From: Candidatus Freyarchaeota archaeon | Lineage (GTDB): Archaea > Asgardarchaeota > Jordiarchaeia > Jordiarchaeales > Jordiarchaeaceae | Assembly: GCA_030587365.1 (NCBI GenBank) | Contig: JAUQZE010000029.1 | Coordinates: forward strand, 1 to 64,000 | DNA length: 64,000 nt | Direction of reading: 5' to 3' | In this document: piece after piece, positions 16,335 through 24,925 of the stretch | How the letters are laid out: every line of letters begins with the position of its first letter | Position numbering within the stretch: the stretch's first letter is position 1 | Notes under the pieces: model-generated | What the model saw: the letters and a program-made list of their open reading frames with translations, nothing else | Database searches by the model: none | Told to the model about the DNA's origin: nothing | Position numbers and translations under genes: made by a program

Positions 16335-16856
16335 TTGACCGACCGTGATGAAAAAAGAAAGCGTCGTCCCCCATTCTGGGATATCTTTGAAAACTTCGAA
16401 CAATTTCAGGAAATAATAGAAGAAATGATGCGCCAACTTTTTCAGAATCAGAACCCAGAAAAAATATTTCGAGACCCAGAAAAATTTTTCCAAAACCCAC
16501 CGCCTCTGTTTTACGGTTTCTCAGTAACCATTGGTCCAGACGGTAAGCCTCAAATAAAACAACTTGGAAAGGGCGATAAGCCATTCCAACCCCCCGTACA
16601 ATTTGAACAAAAAGAAGAGGAACCCCTAGTTGAAGTATTAGATGAGGGGAAAGAAATTATAGTTATTGCTGAGATTCCCGGTGTAACAAAAGACGATATA
16701 AAGATAGATGCTACAAAAAATACAATCTATATCTGGGTTAATGCAAATATGAAAAAGTACAACAAGGAAATTCAAATGCCCTGCAAAATAAATCCCAAAA
16801 CTGTAGAAACAAGTTACAAAAATAGGGTTCTAGAAATACGCGCTCAAAAAGCATAA
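16335..16856 (+). CDS. Hsp20/alpha-crystallin family small heat-shock protein
   Basis: A 173-residue protein. The N-terminal 60 residues are Phe/Gln-rich, as in small heat-shock protein arms, followed by FYGFSVTIGPDGKPQIKQLG and an alpha-crystallin-type core (EIIVIAEIPGVTKDDIKIDA near residues 100-120). The usual C-terminal I-x-I anchor is weak (VLEIRAQKA). It should be an ATP-independent holdase. TTG 16335 has a perfect AGGAGG eight bases upstream. A TATA-like TTTAAATATAAATAG near 16217-16235 suggests its own promoter inside the ribosomal array. Confidence 0.85.
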   Translation: MTDRDEKRKRRPPFWDIFENFEQFQEIIEEMMRQLFQNQNPEKIFRDPEKFFQNPPPLFYGFSVTIGPDGKPQIKQLGKGDKPFQPPVQFEQKEEEPLVEVLDEGKEIIVIAEIPGVTKDDIKIDATKNTIYIWVNANMKKYNKEIQMPCKINPKTVETSYKNRVLEIRAQKA

Positions 16857-17055
16857 ATTAAAAAACAACACAAGTAACAACCTCTATTCTTTAAAATCAA
16901 AACACAAAACCTCCTTCTTAAAGGCCAGTTCTCAGGCTATACAAAGCCCTTCCAAAACCTATTTTTTGACCTATCTACTAGTTTGGTAGTAAAAAATATA
17001 AAGACTACAAGCTTACTGCAACTACAATACACTAGATTAGATTAGGTAGCGTGTG

Positions 17056-17493
17056 ATGGCAGTGATAAGAAGAAGGAAAAAGTCACGGAAATTGCGTGGG
17101 TCCAGAACCCACAGCTGGGGACAAGTAGGACAGCACAGGGCCAAAGGTCAAAAAGGAGGAAGAGGACACACCGGAAAACACAAACACCATTGGGTTAAAA
17201 CCATCAAATACGAGCCAAACTATTTTGGAAAACATGGATTCACCAGATACGAAGGACTGGTGACAACACACCAGACAATTAACGTAGGCGAAATAGATCA
17301 GAACGCGGAAAAACTCTCCACAGAAAAACAAGAAAAAATGCTAGTAATAGACCTTAAAAGCTTAGGATATACCAAGGTTCTTGGAACAGGTAAAGTAACA
17401 AAACCACTCATAGTGAAGGCAGAAATCTTCAGTGAGAAAGCAAAAGAAAAAATAGAAGAAGCGGGCGGAAAAGCTGTTACCCTCAATAAATAA
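17056..17493 (+). CDS. rpl15: Large subunit ribosomal protein uL15
   Basis: A 145-residue uL15. The glycine- and arginine-rich N-terminus RKLRGSRTHSWGQVGQHRAKG and the GGRGHTGKHKHHWVK region are typical of archaeal uL15 and its role in 23S rRNA folding. ATG 17056 is chosen over the adjacent GTG 17053. It precedes SecY as in other archaeal and bacterial spc operons, but after a 231-base AT-rich gap rather than tight coupling. Confidence 0.96.
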   Translation: MAVIRRRKKSRKLRGSRTHSWGQVGQHRAKGQKGGRGHTGKHKHHWVKTIKYEPNYFGKHGFTRYEGLVTTHQTINVGEIDQNAEKLSTEKQEKMLVIDLKSLGYTKVLGTGKVTKPLIVKAEIFSEKAKEKIEEAGGKAVTLNK

Positions 17494-17725
17494 GAAAGTC
17501 ACATCCCTAAAATAACTAGTTCAATTTCTATGTCGCAGAAAGGATCAGTTTTAAACACAAAATATAAAGTAAAATAAAATTAGTGTCTTAAAAAGAGATA
17601 ATAGACGTATAAACCTAAAAATACAATCCAATAGCAAAAAATATAAAGAAAATTATTATAAAATTCCCTCACAAAACCAAACAAACCAGAATCCTAAACC
17701 ATAAAGTCGAGGAGTGAAATGAAAA

Positions 17726-19420
17726 ATGCCGGGGCTCTTCCTAAGCACATTTAGACCCCTAATAAAGTACTTTCCAGAAATCAGATCACCAGAGAGACAG
17801 GTATCATTTAGAGAGAAACTCCTTTGGACAGGCGTAATCCTCATAATATTTCTTGTAATGACCAACACACCCCTATTCGGCATCCAAACTGGGCAAGGAT
17901 ATGACTACCTGTATTGGATGCGTGTGATCCTTGCCTCGTCACGTGGTACTTTGATGGAGCTCGGCATCGGCCCAATTGTGACGGCTGGGCTAATAATGCA
18001 GCTGCTCGTCGGCTCTCGCCTGATTGAGATGGATTACAGTAATCCTGACGACCGTGCTCTATTTACTGGAACACAGAAGGTTCTAGCTTTTCTAGTTACA
18101 GTGGTGCAAGCAACAATCTATCTGTTTTCTGGCGCCTATGGATCACTGTCCGGGGACAAAATGCTTCTGGTTTTCATTCAATTAACGGTTGCAGGAACTC
18201 TTCTGATTCTTATGGATGAATCGATTCAGAAGGGATGGGGTCTTGGTAGCGGTGTGAGTTTGTTTATTGCTGCAAACGTTGCGGGTCAGATTTTTTGGGG
18301 CTGCTTTAACCCAAGTGCAAGTCCGTACGATTTTATAGCCAGCGGTATAATTCTTGCAACTATTCAAACCCTACAATTTCCCTTCACTTACACTTATACT
18401 GTATTCCAACAGGTTATTGGCTATTATAGAAGTATTTACCCCCCCACAAGCATATGGGATTACACATACTTTACAAACGGGGCTCCTACAGCTACGTTGT
18501 GGGCTCAAGGTGCATTTATGTTTGATCTTATATATCCCCATGCGGATATTTGGCACCTTTTTATCAGAGGTCATGGTCAACCAGACTTGATTGGTTTGAT
18601 TGCCACTGTTATAACATTCTTTGTTGTTATTTATATCGAGTCCGTAAGGGTTGAGATTCCGCTTCAGTATGCTCGTTATCGTGGTTTCCGAGGCCGTTAT
18701 CCTATCAAATTTTTCTACACTTCCAACATTCCCGTTATTCTTGTTTGGGCGCTCTATGCAAATGCTTTGATGTTGGCTCAAGTTTTATGGACTAATTACG
18801 GGTTTGTACCTATCGGTAATTACTTTTATAATTACTTAGCACAACAAGTACCGGCTAGTATTAATTTGCTATGGCAGTTTAACTGGGTAATACAGTATAA
18901 TATTGGTTGGAACTTTAATCCTTTAGTAAATCTTTTCGGTCAATTTATTCCTTCATGGGGTCAACAAGGACAGTTCATACCCCATGGTGGTTTGGTATAT
19001 TATCTCACAACACCATATGGTTTGGCTAATGTTCTCGCCGACCCGGTAAGAGCGGGGATTTACATTTTACTCTTCGCTGGTCTGTGTGGTGTCTTTGCGT
19101 ACATCTGGATTGGCGTATCCGGATTAAGTTCTCGAGACATCTCAAACCAACTCATACAAGCAGGAATGATGGTGCCAGGATTTAGGAGATCACCCAAAAT
19201 TGTTGAAAAAGTACTGGACAGATATATTCCTGTGGTTACAATTCTTGGCGGTTTGGGTGTTGGTGTTTTAGCTGCTTTGGCCGATTTCGCGGGTGCTTTG
19301 GGTAGTGGTGTTGGCGTGCTGTTAACTGTGGGTATTATTTACCAGTACTATCAAATAATTGCGCAGGAGCAGCTTGCCACAATGAACCCTGCTCTGAGGG
19401 GCCTGCTTGGTATTGAATAA
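17726..19420 (+). CDS. secY: Protein translocase subunit SecY (Sec61 alpha)
   Basis: The membrane channel for protein export and insertion, 564 residues with about ten membrane segments. The plug region TPLFGIQTG, the GIGPIVTAGLIMQLL segment and the cytosolic loop VEIPLQYARYRGFRGRYPIKF are conserved. It is roughly 100 residues longer than usual: extra Tyr/Trp/Asn/Gln/Pro-rich stretches lie at about residues 195-285 (TM5-TM6 loop) and 355-430 (TM7-TM8 loop), both predicted outside the cell. Its neighbours AdkA and DUF106 match the archaeal order. Confidence 0.96.
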   Translation: MPGLFLSTFRPLIKYFPEIRSPERQVSFREKLLWTGVILIIFLVMTNTPLFGIQTGQGYDYLYWMRVILASSRGTLMELGIGPIVTAGLIMQLLVGSRLIEMDYSNPDDRALFTGTQKVLAFLVTVVQATIYLFSGAYGSLSGDKMLLVFIQLTVAGTLLILMDESIQKGWGLGSGVSLFIAANVAGQIFWGCFNPSASPYDFIASGIILATIQTLQFPFTYTYTVFQQVIGYYRSIYPPTSIWDYTYFTNGAPTATLWAQGAFMFDLIYPHADIWHLFIRGHGQPDLIGLIATVITFFVVIYIESVRVEIPLQYARYRGFRGRYPIKFFYTSNIPVILVWALYANALMLAQVLWTNYGFVPIGNYFYNYLAQQVPASINLLWQFNWVIQYNIGWNFNPLVNLFGQFIPSWGQQGQFIPHGGLVYYLTTPYGLANVLADPVRAGIYILLFAGLCGVFAYIWIGVSGLSSRDISNQLIQAGMMVPGFRRSPKIVEKVLDRYIPVVTILGGLGVGVLAALADFAGALGSGVGVLLTVGIIYQYYQIIAQEQLATMNPALRGLLGIE

Positions 19421-19435
19421 CCGGAGGCGTTTGAT

Positions 19436-20038
19436 TTGACCGATAGACACGGTAGAATATTCGTTGTGACTGGCATTCCTGGTGTCGGCAAAACAACAGT
19501 CCTTGATGCTTCACTCGAGGCTGCTAAGACTTCAGGCATGGGAGAGGTGGTACTAACGAACTACGGTACTGTAATGTTTGAGGAGGCAAAATCCAAGGGC
19601 TTGGTAGAGAGCAGGGATCAGATGAGAAGTTTACCCGCAGATACGCAGCGTGAAATACAGCGTTTAGCAGCTAAAAAGATCGCTAATACCGCAAAGAATA
19701 AAATTGTGATTGTGGACACACATATGCTGATTAAAACACCTGAAGGATTTCTGCCAGGCATTCCAATCTGGGTCACTGAGGCTCTCCGTCCCGACACCAT
19801 CATATTGGTAGAGGCCTCTCCAGAAGAGATCGCAGGCAGACGAAGCAAGGATGCAGCTAGAAATCGAGATGTAGAATCTGTCGAGGATATAAAATTACAC
19901 CAAGAGTTATGTAGGGCGGCCGCTTTAACCAGCGCGGAGATTGCGGGGGCTACTGTGAAGATAATCATGAATCATGATGGAAAAGCAGAAGAAGCCGCTG
20001 CTGAGACCGTTAAGTTATTTAAGGCTTTAAAAAGATAG
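19436..20038 (+). CDS. adkA: Archaeal-type adenylate kinase
   Basis: A 200-residue kinase that interconverts AMP, ADP and ATP. The P-loop GIPGVGKTT lies near residue 14, with VIVDTHMLIKTPEGFLPGIP typical of the archaeal AdkA family (distinct from bacterial Adk, lacking a LID zinc domain). TTG 19436 has GGAGG nearby. It sits 15 bases after secY in a conserved archaeal arrangement. Confidence 0.95.
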   Translation: MTDRHGRIFVVTGIPGVGKTTVLDASLEAAKTSGMGEVVLTNYGTVMFEEAKSKGLVESRDQMRSLPADTQREIQRLAAKKIANTAKNKIVIVDTHMLIKTPEGFLPGIPIWVTEALRPDTIILVEASPEEIAGRRSKDAARNRDVESVEDIKLHQELCRAAALTSAEIAGATVKIIMNHDGKAEEAAAETVKLFKALKR

Positions 20039-20066
20039 AGTATATAGTCTACTGGAAGGTGGTTAA

Positions 20067-20693
20067 ATGAGTATTTACACTCCTCCTGAATCGATGTGGA
20101 TTGTCCTTGGAGCTTCTCTTTTGATCAGCATTATTACCGGTGCGGTTAATAGGCTAGTTTTACCTGTGGCTAAGATTCGTAGATATAGCAGAGAGGTCAA
20201 GAAATTTCGAGAAGCCATGGCCAATGCGAAAAAGGAGAATAACCAAAAACTAATATTGAAACTAGAGAGGAAAAAAAAGTTTATTGACCGGATCACAAGA
20301 GAACAAGCGTCATCTCGTTTTAGGCCAATGCTTATTTATCTCATACCATTTATGGCTCTGTTCTACTATCTAAACAGCCTCTACTCTGCAGCAGGGATTT
20401 CATCCGTTGCTGTGGTGCTTCCAATTAACCTATCTCGTATTCCCTTTATACCGGAGGGAATGCTAGGGGGGGCGCCGTTTTGGTTTGGGGGTTACGTCTT
20501 CGCAATATCTCCTACGATACAGGCGGTTCTTAGTGTGTTTGCATTGCTTAATCACATATTGTTACCTGGTGCTACAGTTACTTGGTCTCTGATTCCGGGT
20601 TTCGGGGTCTACTTTTGGTGGTGGTATTTAATTACTAACTTTGCTTTTGCTGGTATTTTCCAGCGTCTGTTTGGAGTGAACTTTGAAACTTAG
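20067..20693 (+). CDS. DUF106 membrane protein (YidC/Oxa1/EMC3-related insertase)
   Basis: A 208-residue membrane protein. One membrane segment near residues 10-30 is followed by a charged cytosolic coiled coil (about 35-75) and then three hydrophobic segments (about 85-105, 145-165, 175-200). The layout matches archaeal DUF106 proteins, which are structural relatives of YidC and EMC3 and insert membrane proteins. The location next to secY supports that role. The insertase activity is inferred from the family. Confidence 0.88.
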   Translation: MSIYTPPESMWIVLGASLLISIITGAVNRLVLPVAKIRRYSREVKKFREAMANAKKENNQKLILKLERKKKFIDRITREQASSRFRPMLIYLIPFMALFYYLNSLYSAAGISSVAVVLPINLSRIPFIPEGMLGGAPFWFGGYVFAISPTIQAVLSVFALLNHILLPGATVTWSLIPGFGVYFWWWYLITNFAFAGIFQRLFGVNFET

Positions 20694-20705
20694 GATGGTG
20701 ATGAA

Positions 20706-20972
20706 TTGCCTAGTCCGAAATACAGATCCAGATCTATGCTAAGGAAGAAAGTTAGAACACCGGGAGGGATACCGGTTACCCATTATAGCCGAAAGAAGGC
20801 TAATAAACCGGTTTGCGCTTCTTGCGGGGCGCCTCTTCCGGGTTGCTGGAGCGAACGCACTTTAGATGCAAAATCAAAAACTCAGCGACGACCGGAAAGA
20901 CCTTATGGCGGATATCTTTGTTCTCGATGTTTAAAATTGTTTTACAAGAGTAGTATCAGGGGCAGTGAGTAG
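20706..20972 (+). CDS. rpl34e: Large subunit ribosomal protein eL34
   Basis: An 88-residue eL34. Family sequence is MPSPKYRSRSMLRKKVRTPGG followed by two zinc-binding pairs, CASCG near residue 38 and CSRC near residue 78. TTG 20706 is used. The stop overlaps the GTG of cytidylate kinase by one base. Confidence 0.95.
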   Translation: MPSPKYRSRSMLRKKVRTPGGIPVTHYSRKKANKPVCASCGAPLPGCWSERTLDAKSKTQRRPERPYGGYLCSRCLKLFYKSSIRGSE

Positions 20973-21514
20973 TGGGTATCGTTGTAACCATCAGCGGCTT
21001 GCACGGTGTTGGAAAGTCTAATTGTGCTAAGCTCCTAGCAAATATTTTTAATTTGAAATACTTTTCTTCGGGAGAAATTTTCCGTCGCTTGGCTAAAGAA
21101 AAGGGTATGACCTTGGAGGAGTTTAGTCGTTACGTTGAGAAAAATCCTGAAATAGACCGTGAGATTGATAAGGAGACCATTCGCGCTGCAAAAGAAGGAA
21201 ACGTTATCATTGACGCTCGTTTAAGCGGATGGAAAGCAAGAGATTACGCTGACTTAAAGATATTACTAACCGCCCCCTTGGATACAAGAGTCAAAAGATT
21301 AGCTGAAAGAGACAACAAAACATATAAGGAAGCTCTTGAAGAAACCTCCACGAGGGAGAAGAGTGAGAAGGAGAGGTTTAAAAGAATTTATAACATTGAT
21401 GTTAATGATTACTCAATTTTTGATTTAATAATAAACACCGAATTATGGTCACTAGATTCTGTAGTAAAGATTTTAAAGACTGCTGTAGAAGAGTATCTCA
21501 CCTCGTCCTCATAA
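20972..21514 (+). CDS. cmk: Cytidylate kinase
   Basis: A 180-residue kinase phosphorylating CMP/dCMP. The P-loop is GLHGVGKSNCA near residues 9-19. YFSSGEIFRRLAKEKGM is the nucleoside-binding region shared by archaeal Cmk, and VIIDARLSGW is a conserved Asp-Arg motif. GTG start overlaps the eL34 stop, so the two are translationally coupled. Confidence 0.94.
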   Translation: MGIVVTISGLHGVGKSNCAKLLANIFNLKYFSSGEIFRRLAKEKGMTLEEFSRYVEKNPEIDREIDKETIRAAKEGNVIIDARLSGWKARDYADLKILLTAPLDTRVKRLAERDNKTYKEALEETSTREKSEKERFKRIYNIDVNDYSIFDLIINTELWSLDSVVKILKTAVEEYLTSSS

Positions 21515-21575
21515 GAGGTTGAACCTGCTAGGGTGACCTAGAGGAAGACTCAAGAGTGGCTGGAGGTTTAAAAAA

Positions 21576-21857
21576 ATGGCTGCAATTGAACCCGGAAAAA
21601 TTTGCGTAAAAATAACGGGAAGGGAAGCCGGCCAAAGATGCGTAATCGTAGAAGTTATCGACAAAAACTATGTCCTCATTACCGGCCCGCCTTCGGTTAA
21701 CAAGGTTAGAAGACGCAGATCAAATGTTAAACATCTAGAAGTTACAGAGAATAAAATTGAAATTAAACGCGGAGCCGAAGACAGTGAAATCGCTGAGTCC
21801 TTGAAAAAAGCCGGTTTATTAGATTTGATGAACGAAAGAGTAAAAATAAATCTATAA
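21576..21857 (+). CDS. rpl14e: Large subunit ribosomal protein eL14
   Basis: A 93-residue eL14 with a KOW-like fold. It begins IEPGKICVKITGREAGQRCV and contains NYVLITGPPSVNKVRRRRSN, both family hallmarks. It precedes cbf5, as in many TACK archaea where eL14, Cmk and Cbf5 are linked. Confidence 0.94.
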   Translation: MAAIEPGKICVKITGREAGQRCVIVEVIDKNYVLITGPPSVNKVRRRRSNVKHLEVTENKIEIKRGAEDSEIAESLKKAGLLDLMNERVKINL

Positions 21858-21950
21858 AAATGTCAATTAACATAACTACCCCAATCTACACTTCTTTTTT
21901 ATTTAAATTCCAAAAGGAACTATTGAAAAATTTACAATGAGGCTGGTCCA

Positions 21951-22993
21951 ATGGTGGTTCACTTTTTACCAAGTGACAAGAAAAGAGAATTAATTGAAAA
22001 GGCTAATGTAGCTTCTGACCCCGCGTATGGAACCCCGCCCAATGAGCGCCGAATAGAAGAATACATAAAAAATGGTATAATCAACGTTGATAAGCCCCCT
22101 GGCCCAACTTCACATGAAGTGGTTAGCTGGGTTAAAAAAATCCTTAATGTTAAAAAGGCGGGTCATGCTGGGACACTAGAACTCCTCCAGACTATCGCGA
22201 GGAGTAGTGAAATCCCAAAGTCACCGGAGTACTCCCTGTAGCCTTGGAATCCGCAACCAAAGTGGTTCAGGCTCTTCTTCCAGCGGGGAAAGAATACGTT
22301 TGTGCCATTCGACTACATGGAGATGTGTCTGAAGACAAGTTCAGAAACGTTGTAAACGAGTTCGTCGGACCAATATATCAACGCCCACCGCTTCGCTCCT
22401 CCGTTAAAAGAAGACTGAGAATTAGAGAAATATACTATACCGAATTAAAAGAGATAGAAGGCCGAAACGGTCTATTTCGCGTTGGCTCCGAGGCGGGCAC
22501 CTACATAAGAAAGCTTTGCCACGATATCGGCGAAGTCTTGGGCTGCGGCGCACACATGAAAGAACTCAGACGCACCCGAACCGGGCCCTTCAAAGAGGAC
22601 ACCCTAGCAAATCTGTACGACGTTGTTGATGCTTACCACTTTTGGAAGGAAGATGGAGACGAATCCTTCCTAAGAAGCGTAATACAACCAATGGAAAAAG
22701 CATTAGAACAACTACCCAAAATATTCGTACGCGACTCAGCCGTAGACTCTATCTGCCATGGCGCCAACCTAACAGTTCCCGGAATAGTAAAACTAGAGAG
22801 CGAAATAGGAGTGGGAAGCCTTGTTACTATTTTCACACTCAAAAATGAAGCCGTAGCCCTAGGCAGCGCAAAAATGAGCAGCGAAGAAATGTACTCATCA
22901 AATCATGGAATCGCCGTAGAAGTAGACCGAGTCCTAATGGAACCCGGAACCTACCCCCCACTATGGAAAAAACACAAAGAAAAAATCGAATAA
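21951..22993 (+). CDS. cbf5: tRNA/rRNA pseudouridine synthase Cbf5, interrupted by a BHB intron
   Basis: Catalytic subunit of H/ACA RNPs and a tRNA pseudouridine-55 synthase. Read straight through, the frame stops after 96 residues and resumes in another frame. Removing 22180-22211 joins 21951..22179 to 22212..22993 and gives 336 residues with the exact family motif HAGTLDPKVTGVLPVALE. The Asp of GTLDP is the catalytic residue, and its codon is split by the intron. The TruB-like catalytic domain is followed by a PUA domain (about residues 245-330, PGIVKLESEIGVGSLVTIF). Cbf5 pre-mRNA introns are known in Crenarchaeota. Confidence 0.95.
22180..22211 (+). other. BHB pre-mRNA intron of cbf5 (32 nt)
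   Basis: A perfect BHB. The outer helix pairs GGGA (22170-22173) with TCCC (22213-22216); the central helix pairs CACT (22174-22177) with AGTG (22206-22209). The bulges are AGA (22178-22180) and AAA (22210-22212), and the inner helix is ACTCCTC/GAGGAGT. Cutting after the second base of each bulge excises 32 nt and restores the catalytic Asp codon. Confidence 0.95.
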
Positions 22994-23134
22994 CGAATAC
23001 CAGAAAAGCCTAGTTTTAAAGCACTTGCGGATATTAATTTAGGAATAGAATTCCTTTCCAAGTTATATTTAAAGAACAAATAATGGCGCAGGGAGTGGGA
23101 CTTGAACCCGCGCGATCCAATTGGACCACAGGCT

Positions 23135-23146
23135 TCCTAGAAAGTT
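23135..23146 (-). other. tRNA-Ser intron 3 (canonical 37/38 site, 12 nt)
   Basis: A very short 12-base intron at the canonical site after position 37. The central helix pairs CTGG (positions 32-35) with CTAG, with bulges AGA and GAA and almost no inner helix. Removal gives the seven-base loop CTGGAGA and lets GCCTG pair with CAGGC. Confidence 0.8.
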
Positions 23147-23154
23147 CTCCAGGC

Positions 23155-23180
23155 TTACGCTATCTACTGTCGTAGATTAT
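23155..23180 (-). other. tRNA-Ser intron 2 (anticodon stem, position 29/30, BHB type)
   Basis: A 26-base insertion within the 5' strand of the anticodon stem. The inner helix ATCTAC-GACA-GTAGAT is perfect, the central helix pairs GCGC with GCGT, and the bulges are AGA and AAG. Removal joins CAG to GC, making CAGGC, the exact partner of GCCTG. Confidence 0.85.
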
Positions 23181-23188
23181 CTGCGCAT

Positions 23189-23208
23189 TTGCGGATACGT
23201 TTAACGTT
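23189..23208 (-). other. tRNA-Ser intron 1 (D-loop, BHB type)
   Basis: A 20-base insertion in the D-loop after GCGGTA. The central helix pairs GCGG with CCGC, the bulges are TAA and AAA, and the inner hairpin is ACGT-TAA-ACGT with two extra unpaired bases. Removal yields a short D-loop AGCGGTAA between GCA and TGC. Confidence 0.8.
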
Positions 23209-23392
23209 TACCGCTCTGCCATCCCTGCCTGTTTTTTAGTTTAGGGTCTTATATTTATTTGTTTTCAGTGTAATGTAAATAGAAATGTTTATTTTTTAAA
23301 GTTATGCTCTGTATTGTTGCTTATCATGTGTTTGTACGTAAAGTTTATTTGGTGTTTCGCTATTTTTGCTTCCTAACAAGGAGTGTTCATAA

Positions 23393-23845
23393 TTGTCGTC
23401 GGAAAATTATCGTTATATTGTTCGGGTTGCAGGTACCGATTTGGATGGTTCAAAAAAGTTCCTTTACGCTTTGATGGATGTTAAAGGCGTAGGCATTAGG
23501 TTAGCGGAATCTATACTCAGGGTAACTGGTCAAAATCCTGATATTAGAATGGGTTATGTTTCGGATCAGGAAGTTAAGAGGGTTGAGGCGGTTCTAGCTG
23601 ATCCAATAAAATTCGGTATTCCTGGTTGGATGTTGAATCGACAGAAAGATGTGAGTTTGGGTGAAGATAAACATTTTACTGGATCTGATCTAACTTTAAC
23701 CATTAAAAATGATATTGATGATTTGAGAAAAACGAAGAGCTACAGAGGTATACGCCACGCTTTAGGACTTAAGTCAAGAGGACAGCATACAAAAACTACA
23801 GGTCGTAAGGGTCAAACGGTGGGAGTGAGAAGGAAGAAGAGGTAA
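23393..23845 (+). CDS. rps13: Small subunit ribosomal protein uS13
   Basis: A 150-residue uS13 located in the head of the small subunit near the P-site tRNA. Helix-two-turn-helix region LYALMDVKGVGIRLAESIL and the C-terminal SYRGIRHALGLKSRGQHTKTT are family signatures. TTG start is used. It opens the uS13-uS4-uS11-Rpo3 array, 19 bases before uS4. Confidence 0.97.
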   Translation: MSSENYRYIVRVAGTDLDGSKKFLYALMDVKGVGIRLAESILRVTGQNPDIRMGYVSDQEVKRVEAVLADPIKFGIPGWMLNRQKDVSLGEDKHFTGSDLTLTIKNDIDDLRKTKSYRGIRHALGLKSRGQHTKTTGRKGQTVGVRRKKR

Positions 23846-23863
23846 ATTTTCGAGGTAGTTTAA

Positions 23864-24391
23864 ATGGGCGATCCTAAGAGGCAAAGAAAGAAGTATAAGA
23901 CTCCAATGCATCCCTTTTCGAAGGATAGGATACATAGTGAACTAATTCTTCTGGGTAAGTATGGGTTGAGGAATAAGAGAGAGATCTGGCGTGCTACTAC
24001 CATGCTTAGAGGTTTAAGAAAGCATGCCAGACGTTCCCTCGCTCTTCCGGATGAAGAACAGGAAAAAGCAAGGAGTCTATTAGTGGGGAAACTTAATCGT
24101 TTAGGAATCTTATCTCCAGATGCTACACTGGATGATGTGCTTAGGCTTAACATTGAGGATGTATTAAATAGAAGATTACAGACCTTAGTTCAGAAGCAGG
24201 GTTTGTCAAACTCTATTTATCATGCTAGACAATTAATAATACATGGACATATAGCCGTAGGCGGAAGGCGTGTCACATCGCCAGGATATCTGGTCAACAG
24301 AGAAGATGAGAATCTGGTATCTTTCGCTTCTTCTTCACCATTAAGTGATCCGAATCATCCTGCACGTGTTAAAGCGAATGTTCAAGAATAA
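23864..24391 (+). CDS. rps4: Small subunit ribosomal protein uS4
   Basis: A 175-residue archaeal uS4, a primary 16S rRNA binder. N-terminus MGDPKRQRKKYKTPMHPFSK and the S4 RNA-binding domain (VLNRRLQTLVQKQGLS, ARQLIIHGHIAVGGRRVTSPG) are clear. Archaeal uS4 lacks the zinc site of some bacterial forms, as here. Confidence 0.97.
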   Translation: MGDPKRQRKKYKTPMHPFSKDRIHSELILLGKYGLRNKREIWRATTMLRGLRKHARRSLALPDEEQEKARSLLVGKLNRLGILSPDATLDDVLRLNIEDVLNRRLQTLVQKQGLSNSIYHARQLIIHGHIAVGGRRVTSPGYLVNREDENLVSFASSSPLSDPNHPARVKANVQE

Positions 24392-24423
24392 AGATAATAA
24401 ATCAGAAATAGAGGAATAAAAAA

Positions 24424-24825
24424 ATGAGCGAAAAATCTAAAAAAATTCACTGGGGTATTGCTCGCATATATTCTTCTTATAACGATACCATCGTTCACAT
24501 AACAGATATTTCGGGCGCCGAAACAGTTGCGAGATATTCAGGAGGAATGATTGTAAAAGCTGATCGAGATGAATCCTCTCCCTATGCGGCTATGCAAGCA
24601 GCCTACAGGGCAGCTCAGACAGCTATGGACAAGGGCATCACGGCAATACACATATATGTCAGGGCGCCTGGTGGGCACGGTCCTAAAACACCCGGTCCAG
24701 GGGCTCAAGCAGCGATACGTGCCCTAGCTAGGGCAGGATTGAGAATTGGACGAATTGAAGAGGTAACCCCGCATCCGCATGATGGCACACGCAGACCAGG
24801 AGGACGACGTGGTCGTAGGGTTTAA
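24424..24825 (+). CDS. rps11: Small subunit ribosomal protein uS11
   Basis: A 133-residue uS11 on the platform of the small subunit near the E site. Conserved segments are IYSSYNDTIVHITDISGAET, the AYRAAQTAMDKGITAIHIYVRAPGG region and the basic tail HDGTRRPGGRRGRRV. It precedes Rpo3 in the usual archaeal order, but after 145 bases that hold a separate promoter-like box. Confidence 0.97.
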   Translation: MSEKSKKIHWGIARIYSSYNDTIVHITDISGAETVARYSGGMIVKADRDESSPYAAMQAAYRAAQTAMDKGITAIHIYVRAPGGHGPKTPGPGAQAAIRALARAGLRIGRIEEVTPHPHDGTRRPGGRRGRRV

Positions 24826-24925
24826 AATCACAATAATACCCGAGTCTCAACATTTTTAGAAAAAAAAGGGTGAGTAACTTTATATAATTTTTATATATTG
24901 TTGATTGTGCTCATCAAAGAAAACG

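Larger units (their letters stand above)
23084..23228 (-). tRNA. tRNA-Ser (anticodon GGA) with three introns
   Basis: A minus-strand gene of 145 bases with CCA encoded at 23084-23086 and discriminator G at 23087, as expected for Ser. The acceptor pairs GCAGGGA (23228-23222) with TCCCTGC (23094-23088). Removing 23208-23189, 23180-23155 and 23146-23135 leaves 87 bases. These have D-stem GCA/TGC, anticodon stem CAGGC/GCCTG, loop CTGGAGA with anticodon GGA (23150-23148) and a long variable arm GGTCC-AATT-GGATC. The T-stem GCGGG/CCCAC has one C-A mismatch. Without splicing no anticodon stem can be formed. Confidence 0.9.

Noticed and set aside
21951..22993. cbf5 as a pseudogene with a frameshift
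   Set aside because: A perfect BHB fold and exact restoration of the catalytic motif explain the break.
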